Shown one piece after another: positions 54,539-64,000 of a DNA stretch of 64,000 nucleotides. Both the position numbers and the translations under genes were made by a program. Positions within the stretch are counted from its first letter, which is position 1, and every line of letters begins with the position of its first letter. The notes beneath the pieces are model-generated. The model was not told the origin of the DNA. It searched no databases and saw only the letters and a list, made by a program, of their open reading frames with translations. The DNA is from Valencia hispanica (lineage: Eukaryota > Chordata > Actinopteri > Cyprinodontiformes > Valenciidae), in contig OY747712.1 in assembly GCA_963556495.2 (NCBI GenBank), positions 18,744,235 through 18,808,234 of the forward strand. Direction: 5' to 3'.

Positions 54539-55029
54539 AAATGGATATTTGTGTAGATATGTGTAAAGATGTGTCTAAACTTTATTTGTGGGTTGTATTT
54601 GTAGTTTCTATATATATATATTTTTTTTCTAACTCTTTCTGTCATAATATTCTTTTAGTCACCTCGGCATTCATTTCAGGTATGAGGTTTTAGAACGATA
54701 CAAGAGTAGTGTAACTAGTAATGTAACTAAGTTACTTTCCAAAAAAAGTAACTAAGTAATGTAAGGGAATACTTTTTTAAGAAGTAATGAGTAATATGTA
54801 ATGGATTACTTTTTTGAGTAACTACCAACACTGGTGGCAACCAGTCCTCCGAATTATCAAAGAAATGGACTGTGATGTCATGACTCCATAATTGTATAGA
54901 TAGGCCTCTATTTAGTTAAATTTTTTCTCTTTATTTAAAAAAATAAATAAATCTGTCTCTTCATTTTTTGTATGTCATTTACGATATTTTCACTGTTCAT
55001 GACACTCTGGTGCAGTGGGTTGGCGGTGT

Positions 55030-55130
55030 TGAGGCTATGCATCTCCCAGCATCCTTTCACTGAACGAACTGCATCTCCCAGCATCCGTTTCGCTGCCCTC
55101 AACCCAGTCTCATTGGTCTGTGGCCAGTGA
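55030..55130. promoter_or_regulatory. Paired GCATCTCCCAGCATCC motifs, promoter-like
   Basis: Two copies of GCATCTCCCAGCATCC, about 35 bases apart (55038 and 55070), resemble the CCCAGCATGC-type element bound by ZNF143 in vertebrate promoters. They are followed by a CRE half-site-rich GTGATGACATCACA (near 55126). A third related motif lies at 54286. There is no gene downstream that I can identify, so function is inference. Confidence 0.25.
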
Positions 55131-55379
55131 TGACATCACACAGTTGATAAATGGCAGCGCGAAGATTTTAATCTTCGTCTTTTGGTCCCCCAGCGGTGCC
55201 ATAAGGAGACGCTTTAATCCACTGCTAGCATTTTCCCTTTTTCCGTTCAAACCTGCTGGACCAGGAAGAACTTCCCTTTTAATCTTCGAAGTGAATCGGC
55301 CGAGCAAACAGACTTTCCTGTACCAGGTAGTCCGCTGGCCATCTGAGCTCTATTGAAATCGGCCCTGAGTCCCTCAGTG

Positions 55380-55940
55380 CCTAAAGTCGGACGTCCGCTT
55401 TTCTGACCTCGGTTTTGCGCAAACCGCTACCTTTAAACTGGACACTTTCTACGTGCTTTGTCGTGGACTGTGGAGAGAGTCATCACCCAGTAGGAAAACC
55501 TGGTTTATTTCTCTCTGTCTGGGTAGAGGAGAATTGGGTCTAGGATATATATCTCTATATATATCCATTTCTCTGTTAAAAAAGTGTCTGTCAACTTGTT
55601 AACCACTGTTATTCTTTGTCGTCTGTCGCTGTACACCGACCCTGAATGTGCATGCGTTTTGTGTTTTATTATTTGACTTTGGTTGCAACCAGAAGCAGGA
55701 TATTATATTGTATTATTTCCTTGTTTGTTTATTGTCCGCTGCGGTCGGCGCGTGTCTGTTTAGACAGGTCGCGTGGCCCGTTCTCTGTCGCCCCCGTTTC
55801 CTTTGTCCAAGCCACCATTGCTAAGGAAACTAGCCTTTGTTGAGTCGCCACGCGGTCTTCCTTTGTCTCCCTTTGTGAGCCGATCGCGCCAATTGATAAG
55901 GCTTGAGTTTGATCGATCGTATTGAGGGCGGAAGCTGTCT

Positions 55941-55979
<39 letters not shown>

Positions 55980-56400
55980 CCGCATACACACACACACGCC
56001 CCTTCCCTCGACGTTAACTTTGTTCTATATTTTTGCATGCCTTAGAATAGATGGAGATTATAAATTAAATGTAATCTGTAAGGTTGACCTATTTGATTAA
56101 TAAATTCCCTTAAGTAACGAGAAGTTTCCTGTGCTATTTCAGTGTGTGCTGCAAAGTTTGTTTTAACCCCGCGGTCGAATTGCGCCTTTTCAGAAGAGAC
56201 TGACTGTCTGGTTTAATTAAAATTATCTCATTTATGAGATTGGTGCCCCTATATCTTTAATAAACAGGTTAAACTCGAACGTCATCAATAATTATATTAA
56301 TATTAAATTATTGATTATAATTATTGATGCTCAGAAAACCAGACATCAACTTTTATTATTAATAGTTACAACAGCGGGTAGGTATGAGGGTTGTTCTTTT
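55380..56400. other. Unresolved region, mixed composition
   Basis: GC-rich for about 500 bases, then AT-rich. It includes a TATATATATC run (55545-55566), AATAAACAGGTTAAAC and a long AT inverted repeat near 56287-56327, then a donor-like CGGGTAGGTATGAG at about 56375. It could be the leader or LTR of a retroelement; nothing coding was seen. Confidence 0.25.
55943..55978. repeat. (CA)n microsatellite
   Basis: About 18 CA units, with a further short CA run just downstream. Confidence 0.9.
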
Positions 56401-57742
56401 GTTCTTTTTTTGTGTGTGTGTGTTAAAAGGAAAATTCTATAAAAAGAATATAAAAAAAACAAATGGTTTTACTTTGTTAGATGATTAAAAAAACGCACAA
56501 AACACAGGGAAACTTAATCTCGCTGTGAGCAGGTGTCAACATTAAAGGAGATGTTAAAGATAACTTTCTTACACAGAGACAAACTGACTAGCCAATGTGA
56601 TGCACAAAAATAAGTAATAATTGATTAGTAAATCAGGATGTTACTGTTTACTAACAAAACTAAGTAAATATATAATTATATAAGTAATTGAAGTAAGTAT
56701 AAATATTACATAGAATATAAAAACAAAGGTGACAATTTCAAGTTGGATGGTTGTCTATCAAATGATTTGGCTTTGTTGTACAGTTTGTAAGACTGCACAT
56801 GACACTGTCCCACGCCTAAAAAAATCTTACCTGTATATTGTTGGCAACAGAAAACATATACACTATATAGAATGGAGCATTTTAATGAAAACCACTGAGT
56901 AGGGCACTGATTAAAAAAGTATTTGCATAGCACTTTTGTAGAGCCTAGATAGGTTAGAAAGTTCAAAAATAAATCAGAATTTACCGGTAGGTGGGTTGGC
57001 ACAGAACCCACTAAGGAGACGTTGAGTTATGAAGCTGCAGCTTGACAACAGCGATGAGAGAAGTCACCTAGCAGCGCTGAAATAAGAGAACAGGTAAATC
57101 AGCACAGGTCAATATCTGGATCTGTAATTTCTGCCAAACCTTTCTAATTGCAATTTAGACAGCCTCACAACCTTGTTGATCTGGCAATGACAATGAAATC
57201 ATAACAGTTTGATAACAACTTGCATCTATACAGTAAATTAAACAGTGGTTAAATTACTTTACATTACCTTTGTCTGAAGTCATTGAGCACATAGCAAGTG
57301 AAGTGAAACTTGAACACTCCTGCTTGTCGGGTGCATCGATCAGTCGACAGCCCCAAGTGCTTTGAAGTCCATTTTTAAGGTGAGCCAAGTCTGACCACGC
57401 CTCTCAAGGCAGGCAAATGGCTTTCATGTTATGTTAATAGAGACGCATGTTTTCTCAAACACACTGCAAATACTGAGGTTCACAGTGAATCTTTGTCCTG
57501 AAATCACTACATGGACAAAGATGTCATTCAATCAATTTATGATAAAACCTTGTGACATGTTTTCTTTGAGCCATCTTTACATGAAAAAAGAGAGGTTAGT
57601 GTCAGCGGGGTCTTGTTGCATTATTTGTGGAACCTATGGATAAGACTACTGTTTAAGGTGCACATTTTGTACTAAAATGTTTTATAATGTCATGTTAAAC
57701 CTTCCAGATCCATGTGGGGGGAAAAAAACCTTGCCCTTAGGT
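56401..57742. other. AT-rich non-coding stretch
   Basis: No conserved frame, repeat family or RNA gene recognised. Confidence 0.45.
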
Positions 57743-58479
57743 CAGTGTTTCTCAAACTATGGGACGAGCCCCACTAGTGTGGCGCAGAGGTATTGAAGTT
57801 GGGGAGTGACCTCAATGAGATTTAAATAGTTTTTCCCCCTAGATTCTGTCGTTGTGAATGTTTCACTGCACTGTAAATTAAATCAACCAACTCCCCCCTC
57901 TCACAAAATTAAACACTCAAATAAATTAGCAATTGTGATCATCATTGTAAACAGAACCGGGACCTGGAACATCGGGCTGGGAGTTTGATGTCGGAATATA
58001 TCGCAGCAGAACAAAACAAGCTGAAGTAGCCGCATTATCAGAGATTCCATCTACAAAATGTACAAATCTCTAAAAAGATCAGGGAACGTTTCAGAGTAAG
58101 AAAAGTCACACGGTCAACCACGGAGGAAATACAGGGATGAGTATCTTGCTCTTTATTTATTTTATTTTGTACTTTTGAAAGCTTTGCAAATTTGATAAAA
58201 CTACAACTTTTATTTTCTCTAACTGTGAGCTGAAGTTCTACATGTAGCAACTACTGACAGCATATATTTCTGAGCCGGTTTTATACCAGTGCGCAACCCC
58301 TTTTTCCAACTAATTTATACCCTTAAAAACTTTGTGACTAACTCGGCTATTTAAATACATAAAACACTTTAAAAATCAGGCGTGGTCACCATTCTGTTGG
58401 GGCGATAAAAGCATGGGGGGCTTGTGTATGCTCCTTTGTCCAAAGTGGGGAATGATAAAAAAAAGTTTGAGAAACACTG
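57743..58479. mobile_element. Non-autonomous hAT element (737 bp)
   Basis: The ends are CAGTGTTTCTCAAACTATGG and, on the other strand, CAGTGTTTCTCAAACTTTTT. The exact 8-bp target duplication CCTTAGGT lies at 57735-57742 and 58480-58487. No transposase frame is present. Confidence 0.9.
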
Positions 58480-58487
58480 CCTTAGGT

Positions 58488-59344
58488 TAACATAAGGACA
58501 GGTTACAGCACACTAGGGTCGTGTTGTGTCACGAAAAGCACACTTTGCTAAAGAGACACAAATATTCCCTTAAAGCAATAGCTTACACAACTTAAACTAC
58601 CCTACCCTTTGCTCTAGGCAAGCAATCCTTCAAGCCCTTTAAAATATGACAGCTTTGAGAAGGGTAGGGTTTCCTCGACATGCACGAACACAATTCTAGG
58701 AAAAGAGCAAGATCTGTCTTACTTTGCTATCTTATTGCTGGTTATTATAAGCTACACATCGATTTTATACCATATAGCTGACCCACAGTTGGCAGGTGTT
58801 AAACCTTAAAAAAGGAGATAAAAAAGGGAAAATGACCACAGGAGACTGGATCACTGTTCATCCATTCACTTGTCTGCATTGTGCGTTAACATTTAAGAAA
58901 ACAATACACAGTTGTCAAAACTAATGGCAAGTGCTACATAAAGTTCTTACCTCTCTGCATGAAATAAATACTGAACACAGGAGTATTGCTTGTCTCTAAA
59001 ACTGGCATTTCTGTATCCCCCTTTTAACAATTAATTATTTAAACCATGTTTTTAAACACAGGCAAAATAAATGTTTCACATTTAATGTATTGCACATCTT
59101 TTAGCATTTTTACTCTATTAGTTAAATCATATTTTATAACAGTCAAAACTAATCTTCTAAGCATGAAACAAAAAGGATTTTACAGTCAAAACAAATAAGT
59201 CCAACATATTGATGTACTGACTCCACAACAATCCTAAGCATTGAAGTGCATTACTCTCATTTAAACAAGTTAAACCGCAGGACACCATGATGGGAGCAAG
59301 AGGTCTCGTGCTGCTAGCAATATTGCCGAACGAGTTAGCTTAGT
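58488..59344. other. Non-coding stretch
   Basis: No recognised coding frame or element. Confidence 0.45.
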
Positions 59345-59462
59345 ACACCTTAAGCAACATATAAGCACAAAACACACAACTCCGTGGTGCAAAGAAACCC
59401 TAGCACATTCACACAGGATTATAAACATCCACACACCATTCTCTTTAAAGTTTTATCCCAAT
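59345..59462 (-). repeat. Dispersed repeat, antisense copy
   Basis: The complement matches 9335-9412 in two blocks (GGGATAAAACTTTA-like, and CGGAGTTGTGTGTTTTGTGC plus 25 more). A 60-base segment between them is present here and absent there. The longer copy may show the ancestral form. Confidence 0.45.
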
Positions 59463-59942
59463 ATTTCCCTGAAAAAACCAGATAATGAAGCGAAAATTAC
59501 CACAGGAGAGGGGTATTACACCATTTTCCACAACCATCAGATTCTTTAACTAGGGGGCATGGTTTGCTGATTTCTCCTGAACAAACGTAGTGCCACTTTG
59601 TAATAATCATTCACACCATTATTAAATCTGATATGAGGTGAGTATTGTTGTACAAAGGCTATGGAAGTGTCACATAATATGATATGACTTAGCCACTGTC
59701 CGTTTGTCACCTTTACACTCAAAAACTGAATTTCATAACTTATCTATGCACACACTGTCACCTAAAAAGAACTTTAAACTTTTAGATGCTTTTCTTTCAT
59801 ACAAGTGATGAAGGGGTCACATAATATGATAGGAGCATCTGCTGCCACAATTGGTGGTCTAGGGAGGAATTAGCGAAACAGCGCCGCTCAGAGTCACAGA
59901 TTCTGATGGTCACAGAAAATTGTGTTTTTTACCTGATCACTT

Positions 59943-60380
59943 GGTGCGTTCTAATTACCTTGGAAGTCAGAACTCGGAGCTGGGTATGGCGTCACGCCCA
60001 GGTAAACAGCATTCCAGTTAACGTAGTCGGATAAGTTGGAATTCCAATATGGCAAGGCCCAGGTAGCCCAAGTAATAGTACCTCTTACAAACATTGCTTT
60101 AAGCTGTACTTTCCATATGCAAATACCACTTTTATTCTGGTGAAATTTGGGTTTAGAGTTGCATGCTCTACTGTACATGTAACATTGATTTTAGACTCAC
60201 TCTTACAAGGGAATCTTGCAAAATAAACATATTTCCACCACAGCTACTATTGTTGATGCGAGTAACGGGCATATTGAAAGTCAAAGTCGGAGCACGAAAA
60301 ACTCTTCAACTTTCCAAGTGGGAAGTCAAACTTCGGGGGGCGTTCCAGTTGATTTTTCCCACCCGGAAGTCGAACTTTCT
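59943..60380. repeat. Repeat with two direct GCGTTC-GGAAGTC ends
   Basis: TGCGTTCTAATTACCTTGGA (59944) and GGCGTTCCAGTTGATTTTTC (60341) are followed at similar distance by GGAAGTC and GAACT. The two are in the same orientation and look like the same end of a short DNA element present twice. Boundaries are uncertain. Confidence 0.25.
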
Positions 60381-60707
60381 GAGTTTGACTACAAGTGGAA
60401 CGGTTCCTCTATTCACTCGTTTGTATTGAGTTAGGGAAAAAGCATGAGAGTCCCAATAGTGGACCCTCTGGGGAATGGCAAGGCAATTTTATTTGTATAG
60501 CACACTTTCAACAACAAGGTAATTCAAGGTGCTTTACATAATTAAGGGGCAAAATTAAAAATAGCAGTAAAATACAGACAAAGCATATAAAGTAAAAACA
60601 GCAAAAAAGCAAGAAACATACACATATACATCAAAGCATTACAAAACATATAAAGTAAAAACAGCAATAAAGCAAGAAGCATACACAAAACTGTCATGTT
60701 TGGTGAG

Positions 60708-61842
60708 AGTGAGGACCCAAATGCAGCAAAGTAAAATGAGAATGATTTAAAGGGGCTATATGCAACTTTTTCCCCAAAATAAACCTAACAATAGCCTTTT
60801 TATTTGACCATTTATGACTCAAACATCTCCTGATGAGCATACTGACACCTTGTCAGCTCACAGTGGGTGAACCTATAAGCCTGTATCCAATTTTTTCTAT
60901 TTTCTGTCGGGTCAAATTTTCCCACGCTGTCTGCGGATGTGATGTCAAGCGCGTTCATGTTAAAAGTTTCAGATCACTCTCCCACCACTGCTAGTCAGGA
61001 CTCGCAAGCAGTTCAATGGATTGTGCGAATACACAGAAGAGACCCAGGACAACTTTGACACCAACAGTAACTCCACATAAGACTAAAAAAGTTAAACCCC
61101 TGGCAAGAGCCAGAAAAAGATCGAATATTGAAAGAGACCAGCGTAGGAGCGCGCGCTGCAAGAGCGAGCAGAAAGGAAGAGCAGTTCCATTTTTTGGCAA
61201 CAGGTGTCAGTCGCGAGTTTATATTTCAGAAAATTGCATATAGCCTCTTTAATTACAACGAAAAACAAGGAACATAAACTTACAAAACTCAGGAGGATCA
61301 AAAGTGCAGCGACGGGAGAACAGGAACCAGAAGGGAGAGAATGACAACGGACCAGGGAGTATAGAGTGAATGAGAGCTGTATTTATACTGAGGAGGAAAT
61401 GAGGAAGTGAACAAAGATGACCAAGGACTAATTTGTGAGAAGCAGATGCAAGTTAGGTTAATTAGTGAAACTGGGTCAGGAGGAGAGTGGCAGAGAGACA
61501 ACAGGAAAGAGAAGAATAGCAAGGGAAACAGAAAACTCTTAAATAAGAAACTAGAAACTAACTAAATATAATATGTCTAAGGAGGAATCTAAGGGGAACT
61601 CAAGGAAACACTGGAGAACAGAAGGAAGAAATAAATTAGGAAACTATCTAAAGCGAAATACACTAAGGAAAAACAAATAAGAAGGACACAAACAAAAAGT
61701 GAAAACATCTAAGAGCATGAAGGGAATAAGAAAACAGGAAGTCCCATAAAATAAATACCAAAGAATACATTAAAACGATAATTAAACCAAATAAGGAAAA
61801 TAAATAACTTCTAACATAAAAACCTAAGAACTATGACGCAAA
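60708..61842. mobile_element. Probable hAT-like insertion inside the antisense L2
   Basis: The segment begins TGTCATGTTTGGTGAGAGTG and ends near ACTATGACG. CAAAAC-type bases flank both sides (60681-60690 and 61838-61848), compatible with a target duplication. The GAGGACCCAAATGCAGCA motif near the start is familiar from common fish DNA elements. The exact ends are uncertain. The LINE sequence resumes on either side. Confidence 0.45.
60751..61248. mobile_element. TTAA-target element, second family (498 bp)
   Basis: The ends AGGGGCTATATGCAA and, on the other strand, AGAGGCTATATGCAA are flanked by TTAA on both sides (60747-60750 and 61249-61252). This fits piggyBac or Kolobok target duplication. 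A 75-codon frame inside (61016-61243), rich in Lys and Arg, is not recognised and may be chance. This is the third level of nesting at this site. Confidence 0.75.
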
Positions 61843-62190
61843 ACATATGGTACATCAAAGCATTACTCAAAGGCAGCTCTAAACAGATACGTTTTTAGTC
61901 GTGATTTAAAAGAACTCAGTGTTTCAGAAGCTTTGCAGCTGTCTGGAACTTTGTTCCAGATTAGAGGACCTGGACCTGGAATTAGAGGACCTAAGTATTA
62001 TGGAGGGTTGGTATAGTGACCGTAGATCTTCAACATACTTTGGTGCTAAGTCATTCAATGATTTGGAAACTAGTAAAATTATTTTGAAGTCTATTCTCTA
62101 AGCTACGTGGAGCCAGTGTAAGGACTTTAGAACTGGGGTGATGTGCTCTACTTTCCTGGTTCTAGTGAGGATGCGGCGGCGGTGGACTAA

Positions 62191-62733
62191 CCCCTATTCC
62201 AAACAAAGTAAACCGTAAGACTTTGTTTCTTACACATTTTAAACCGAAGAAAGCATGTTATTGCAGATGATCACAAAAACTGAAACATTGAATTTACTAA
62301 ATCAGAATTATACCCTATAACACACTCTCCCTCAAAATAGATGTTGTCCCCAAAATCTCAACTCCTGCTGTGTAAAGGAAACTGGGCAGTCAGAAACATT
62401 TGAAGCAACACATCATTATCAACATTTCTAACTGTTTTGTCTTCAATCTAGTTACAGACTGGAACTCCTTTCAGACATTCTCATTTTCAGTGTAAACACC
62501 CAGTGTCCATTTGGCCCAAAATTATCAACTGCGTGCATATGAACGCCAGACATTTCAGAAAAAAAAAATCAAAACATCATCCAGTATTTGTTTCCCTGAC
62601 TCACTATTTGTCCATCTTAAAGTTCATCATGCTACTCCTCAACAAGAGTTCACTATGGACTTGGACTGGCCACTGGCATGTTATTGAAACAGTAGGGACT
62701 TATCACATGGATAATAGTCCTTCATTGTGAATA
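62191..62733. other. Non-coding stretch
   Basis: No recognised coding frame or element. It may be part of the decayed gypsy element whose integrase end follows on the minus strand. Confidence 0.35.
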
Positions 62734-62739
62734 TCACAT

Positions 62740-63275
62740 TAAACAGTCCATTATCTGATTAATCCAATGTATATATCTTGTTTGGAATATGTGATGCAAC
62801 ATGTCCAGTACTCTGATCTCTGTTGACCATATGAGATGTAGTATGGGTGAAAAACGTTCATCCATGGCATTGTGAGGTGTGTTGGCTGTGACGAATTCCT
62901 CAGGTTTTAACACACTGGTGAGCCAATTCACTCTCTCAGGCTGACATGGCTGCTGAACTAGCACAGGATAGTTCATATCAGCATCATAATCCTTTTCCTC
63001 TAACTGCTACACCCCTGCATTATTTAAAGCTTTTCTCATCTTTTCAGCCTGCACTGGGTCTTCAAGAGGCAAAAGGTCACATGGTAAAAGCAGATTTCAG
63101 TGAAGGATCCTTGACCTCTTTTGACCGTTCTTGGGTTTGAGGTTATAAACTGGGACATCTTGATTTACTTGGCATACAACAGTGTGGGCAATGTCCTCCT
63201 AATGACTATTTAGTTTTCTATCATAGGGTGTCAAATTGCGTACTGAGACAGTATCACCTGGTTGTAGTTCTAAAC
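62740..63275 (-). pseudogene. Ty3/gypsy Pol C-terminal (integrase end) remnant
   Basis: From about 63275 the minus strand reads ELQPGDTVSVRNLTPYDRKL, a TAG, then EDIAHTVVCQVNQDVPVYNL, RSRILH, a TGA, and NLLLPCDLLPLEDPVQ. The GD-x-V-x-VRN start, the VVxQVxxDVPVY segment and the LLLPCD end are those of the integrase C-terminal domain of Ty3/gypsy retrotransposons of fish. Two in-frame stops lie in a single open register, so decay is by point change. The rest of Pol is not present to the right, and no LTR was identified. Confidence 0.65.
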
Positions 63276-63279
63276 TTAA

Positions 63280-63796
63280 ATTAAATAGGTAAAGAAACTA
63301 GATATTAGTTCAACCTTTTATTAACATTCTGAGTGTTTTTAGTGGCAAACAGATACAAAATAAACAAATTGTCCCCTCTGAGATAATGCAGATACCTTGA
63401 AATGTAAACATTATCATGATCTGTAATGCTACATATGCTGTTCACACCATAGCCACTGGTAATCGTGCTTTATCTTTAATAACACTCTTTAGCTATGTTG
63501 CAGCTACAAAATTAAAAGATACAAAACAAACATGAAATATGAAAATTAGCAGCACTGAATACTCAGATCAAATGTCTTTTGCAAAAAATAACACACCTAA
63601 AGATCAACATTTAAAACTGTAAACCTATTTATTAGTTTGTTAAAAAAACAACTAAATTAAAAGTGCACTAGTGTCAATTTCTATTGTTTTTACAAGTTTT
63701 GCACATTATGTGGGACTTAGGGACAGGGACACTAACCTGTCCACAGCATCTCACTTTATAGCTGCCCTGTGGGATGACACAATATTGCCACCTGTT
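63280..63796. other. AT-rich non-coding stretch
   Basis: No recognised feature. Confidence 0.45.
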
Positions 63797-64000
63797 CTAC
63801 AAGCCCTCTGAGGGTGAGCTAGTAACAGGAATACAGAGGTACCGCTTTGCCAAGAGGCTAACTCTGGGAGATGTTGTGGAGTGGGTCTTCCACCATGCCA
63901 GTGGATTAGTTTCACTCTCTGCATTTTGCACTAGCAGATAGCTGTTTAGTTCAGCCTCTACAGCCTGTTGGTCTGATTGACCAAAAGGCTGAAACTGCAA
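63797..64000 (-). pseudogene. hAT transposase C-terminal dimerisation domain, runs off the window
   Basis: The minus-strand frame is open to the window edge and reads AVEAELNSYL, NPLAWWKTH and LAKRYLCIPVTSSPSE, the signature of the hAT C-terminal dimerisation domain (also known from ZBED proteins). It ends in EGL and a stop where the family continues with the ERVFS segment, so the last conserved helix is lost. The transposase N-terminus would lie to the right of the window. It may belong to a transposon remnant or a domesticated ZBED-type gene; the early stop favours a remnant. Confidence 0.7.

Larger units (their letters stand above)
51299..54833. mobile_element. hAT element (3.5 kb) with nested insertion
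   Basis: The left end is CAGTGTTGGGTGTAACGGAT and the right end, on the other strand, is CAGTGTTGGTAGTTACTC. The exact 8-bp duplication GTGGCAAC lies at 51291-51298 and 54834-54841, and the LINE frame resumes after it. Subterminal GTAACTAAGTAA-like motifs at both ends are typical of Ac-type hAT elements of fish. No hAT transposase was recognised; much of the inside is a second element (52417-54322). Confidence 0.9.
47280..54990 (+). mobile_element. L1/Tx1-type LINE, internally deleted and carrying two hAT insertions
   Basis: It holds an L1-type ORF1 (47459-48240), an ORF2 endonuclease (48715-49440) and the C-terminal part of ORF2 (49741-50300, 50971-51290 and 54842-54890). The reverse transcriptase core between endonuclease and C-terminus is deleted. 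Two hAT elements with exact 8-bp duplications sit in the C-terminal part, and the LINE reading frame resumes after each. The many frame breaks indicate an old copy. Confidence 0.75.
60478..62190 (-). mobile_element. L2-type LINE 3' fragment, antisense, interrupted
   Basis: Read on the minus strand, 62190-61850 encodes degenerate L2 ORF2 C-terminal segments ([28 protein letters not shown]), and 60700-60478 is the 3' UTR ending AGCACCTTGAATTACC, TATACAAATAAAATTGCCTT. This matches the end of L2 copy 2 at 22270-22335. The two parts are separated by an insertion of about 1.1 kb (60708-61842). Stops are frequent, so this is an old copy. Confidence 0.7.

Noticed and set aside
54400..54693. Frame rich in Cys and Val across 54400-54693
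   Set aside because: It is an open frame caused by the (GT)n microsatellite.
55729..56038. Minus-strand Cys/Val-rich frames
   Set aside because: They are produced by the (CA)n microsatellite.
61016..61243. Lys/Arg-rich 75-codon frame as a small gene
   Set aside because: It lies wholly inside a non-autonomous TTAA element, has no recognisable motif, and is of chance length.

Overview
The window looks like a stretch of teleost fish genome. The evidence is the mix of transposable elements: L2-type LINEs with TTGCC or TGAAT 3' tails, Rex3-like RTE elements with GATG tails, an L1/Tx1-type LINE, Tc1 transposons, hAT and TTAA-target elements, and a Ty3/gypsy remnant. It is AT-rich, is mostly transposable-element debris, and has one large, clearly intact protein-coding gene.

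The gene lies on the minus strand at 34253-42283: one uninterrupted 2,676-codon reading frame, effectively a single giant exon, with a splice acceptor just upstream of the ATG. It encodes a SecA-like ATPase, a family known from bacterial and plastid protein export and not expected as a vertebrate housekeeping gene. In order it has a possible N-myristoylation signal, a Cys-pair zinc-binding-like module, a long Glu/Arg coiled coil, a degenerate SecA-like half-motor, a second copy with complete ATPase motifs, a helical region, a hydrophobic region and an OTU-like C-terminal region. This is the most interesting object in the window.

Layout. 1-6000: non-coding, with one candidate exon, a CRE-centred palindrome and hAT fragments. 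6000-15000: a decayed LTR element, LINE fragments, two copies of an unnamed dispersed repeat and an 0.9-kb TTAA element with an internal fold-back. 15100-23500: an old L2 LINE split by a younger, almost intact L2 (17632-22342), with matching 6-bp flanks. 24175-24510: a second copy of the TTAA element. 24500-26640: AT-rich and empty. 26690-30160: a third L2 broken by an antisense Rex3 copy. 30500-34175: an inverted-terminal-repeat element holding a Tc1 remnant, then a full-length Tc1 with a transposase damaged by two stop codons. 34253-42283: the SecA-like gene. 43000-47000: an unrecognised ORF, a Rex3 copy with target-site duplication, and minor repeats. 47280-54990: an L1/Tx1-like LINE interrupted by two hAT elements with exact 8-bp target duplications, the larger of which contains a THAP-domain element. 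55000-64000: a promoter-like segment, a hAT element, an antisense L2 with a further nested insertion, a gypsy integrase tail and a hAT transposase end running off the window.

Apart from the SecA-like gene, nearly all coding capacity belongs to transposons, mostly broken. No operon-like organisation, rRNA, tRNA or CRISPR was seen. All family assignments were made by eye from motifs and repeat termini; no database search was run.
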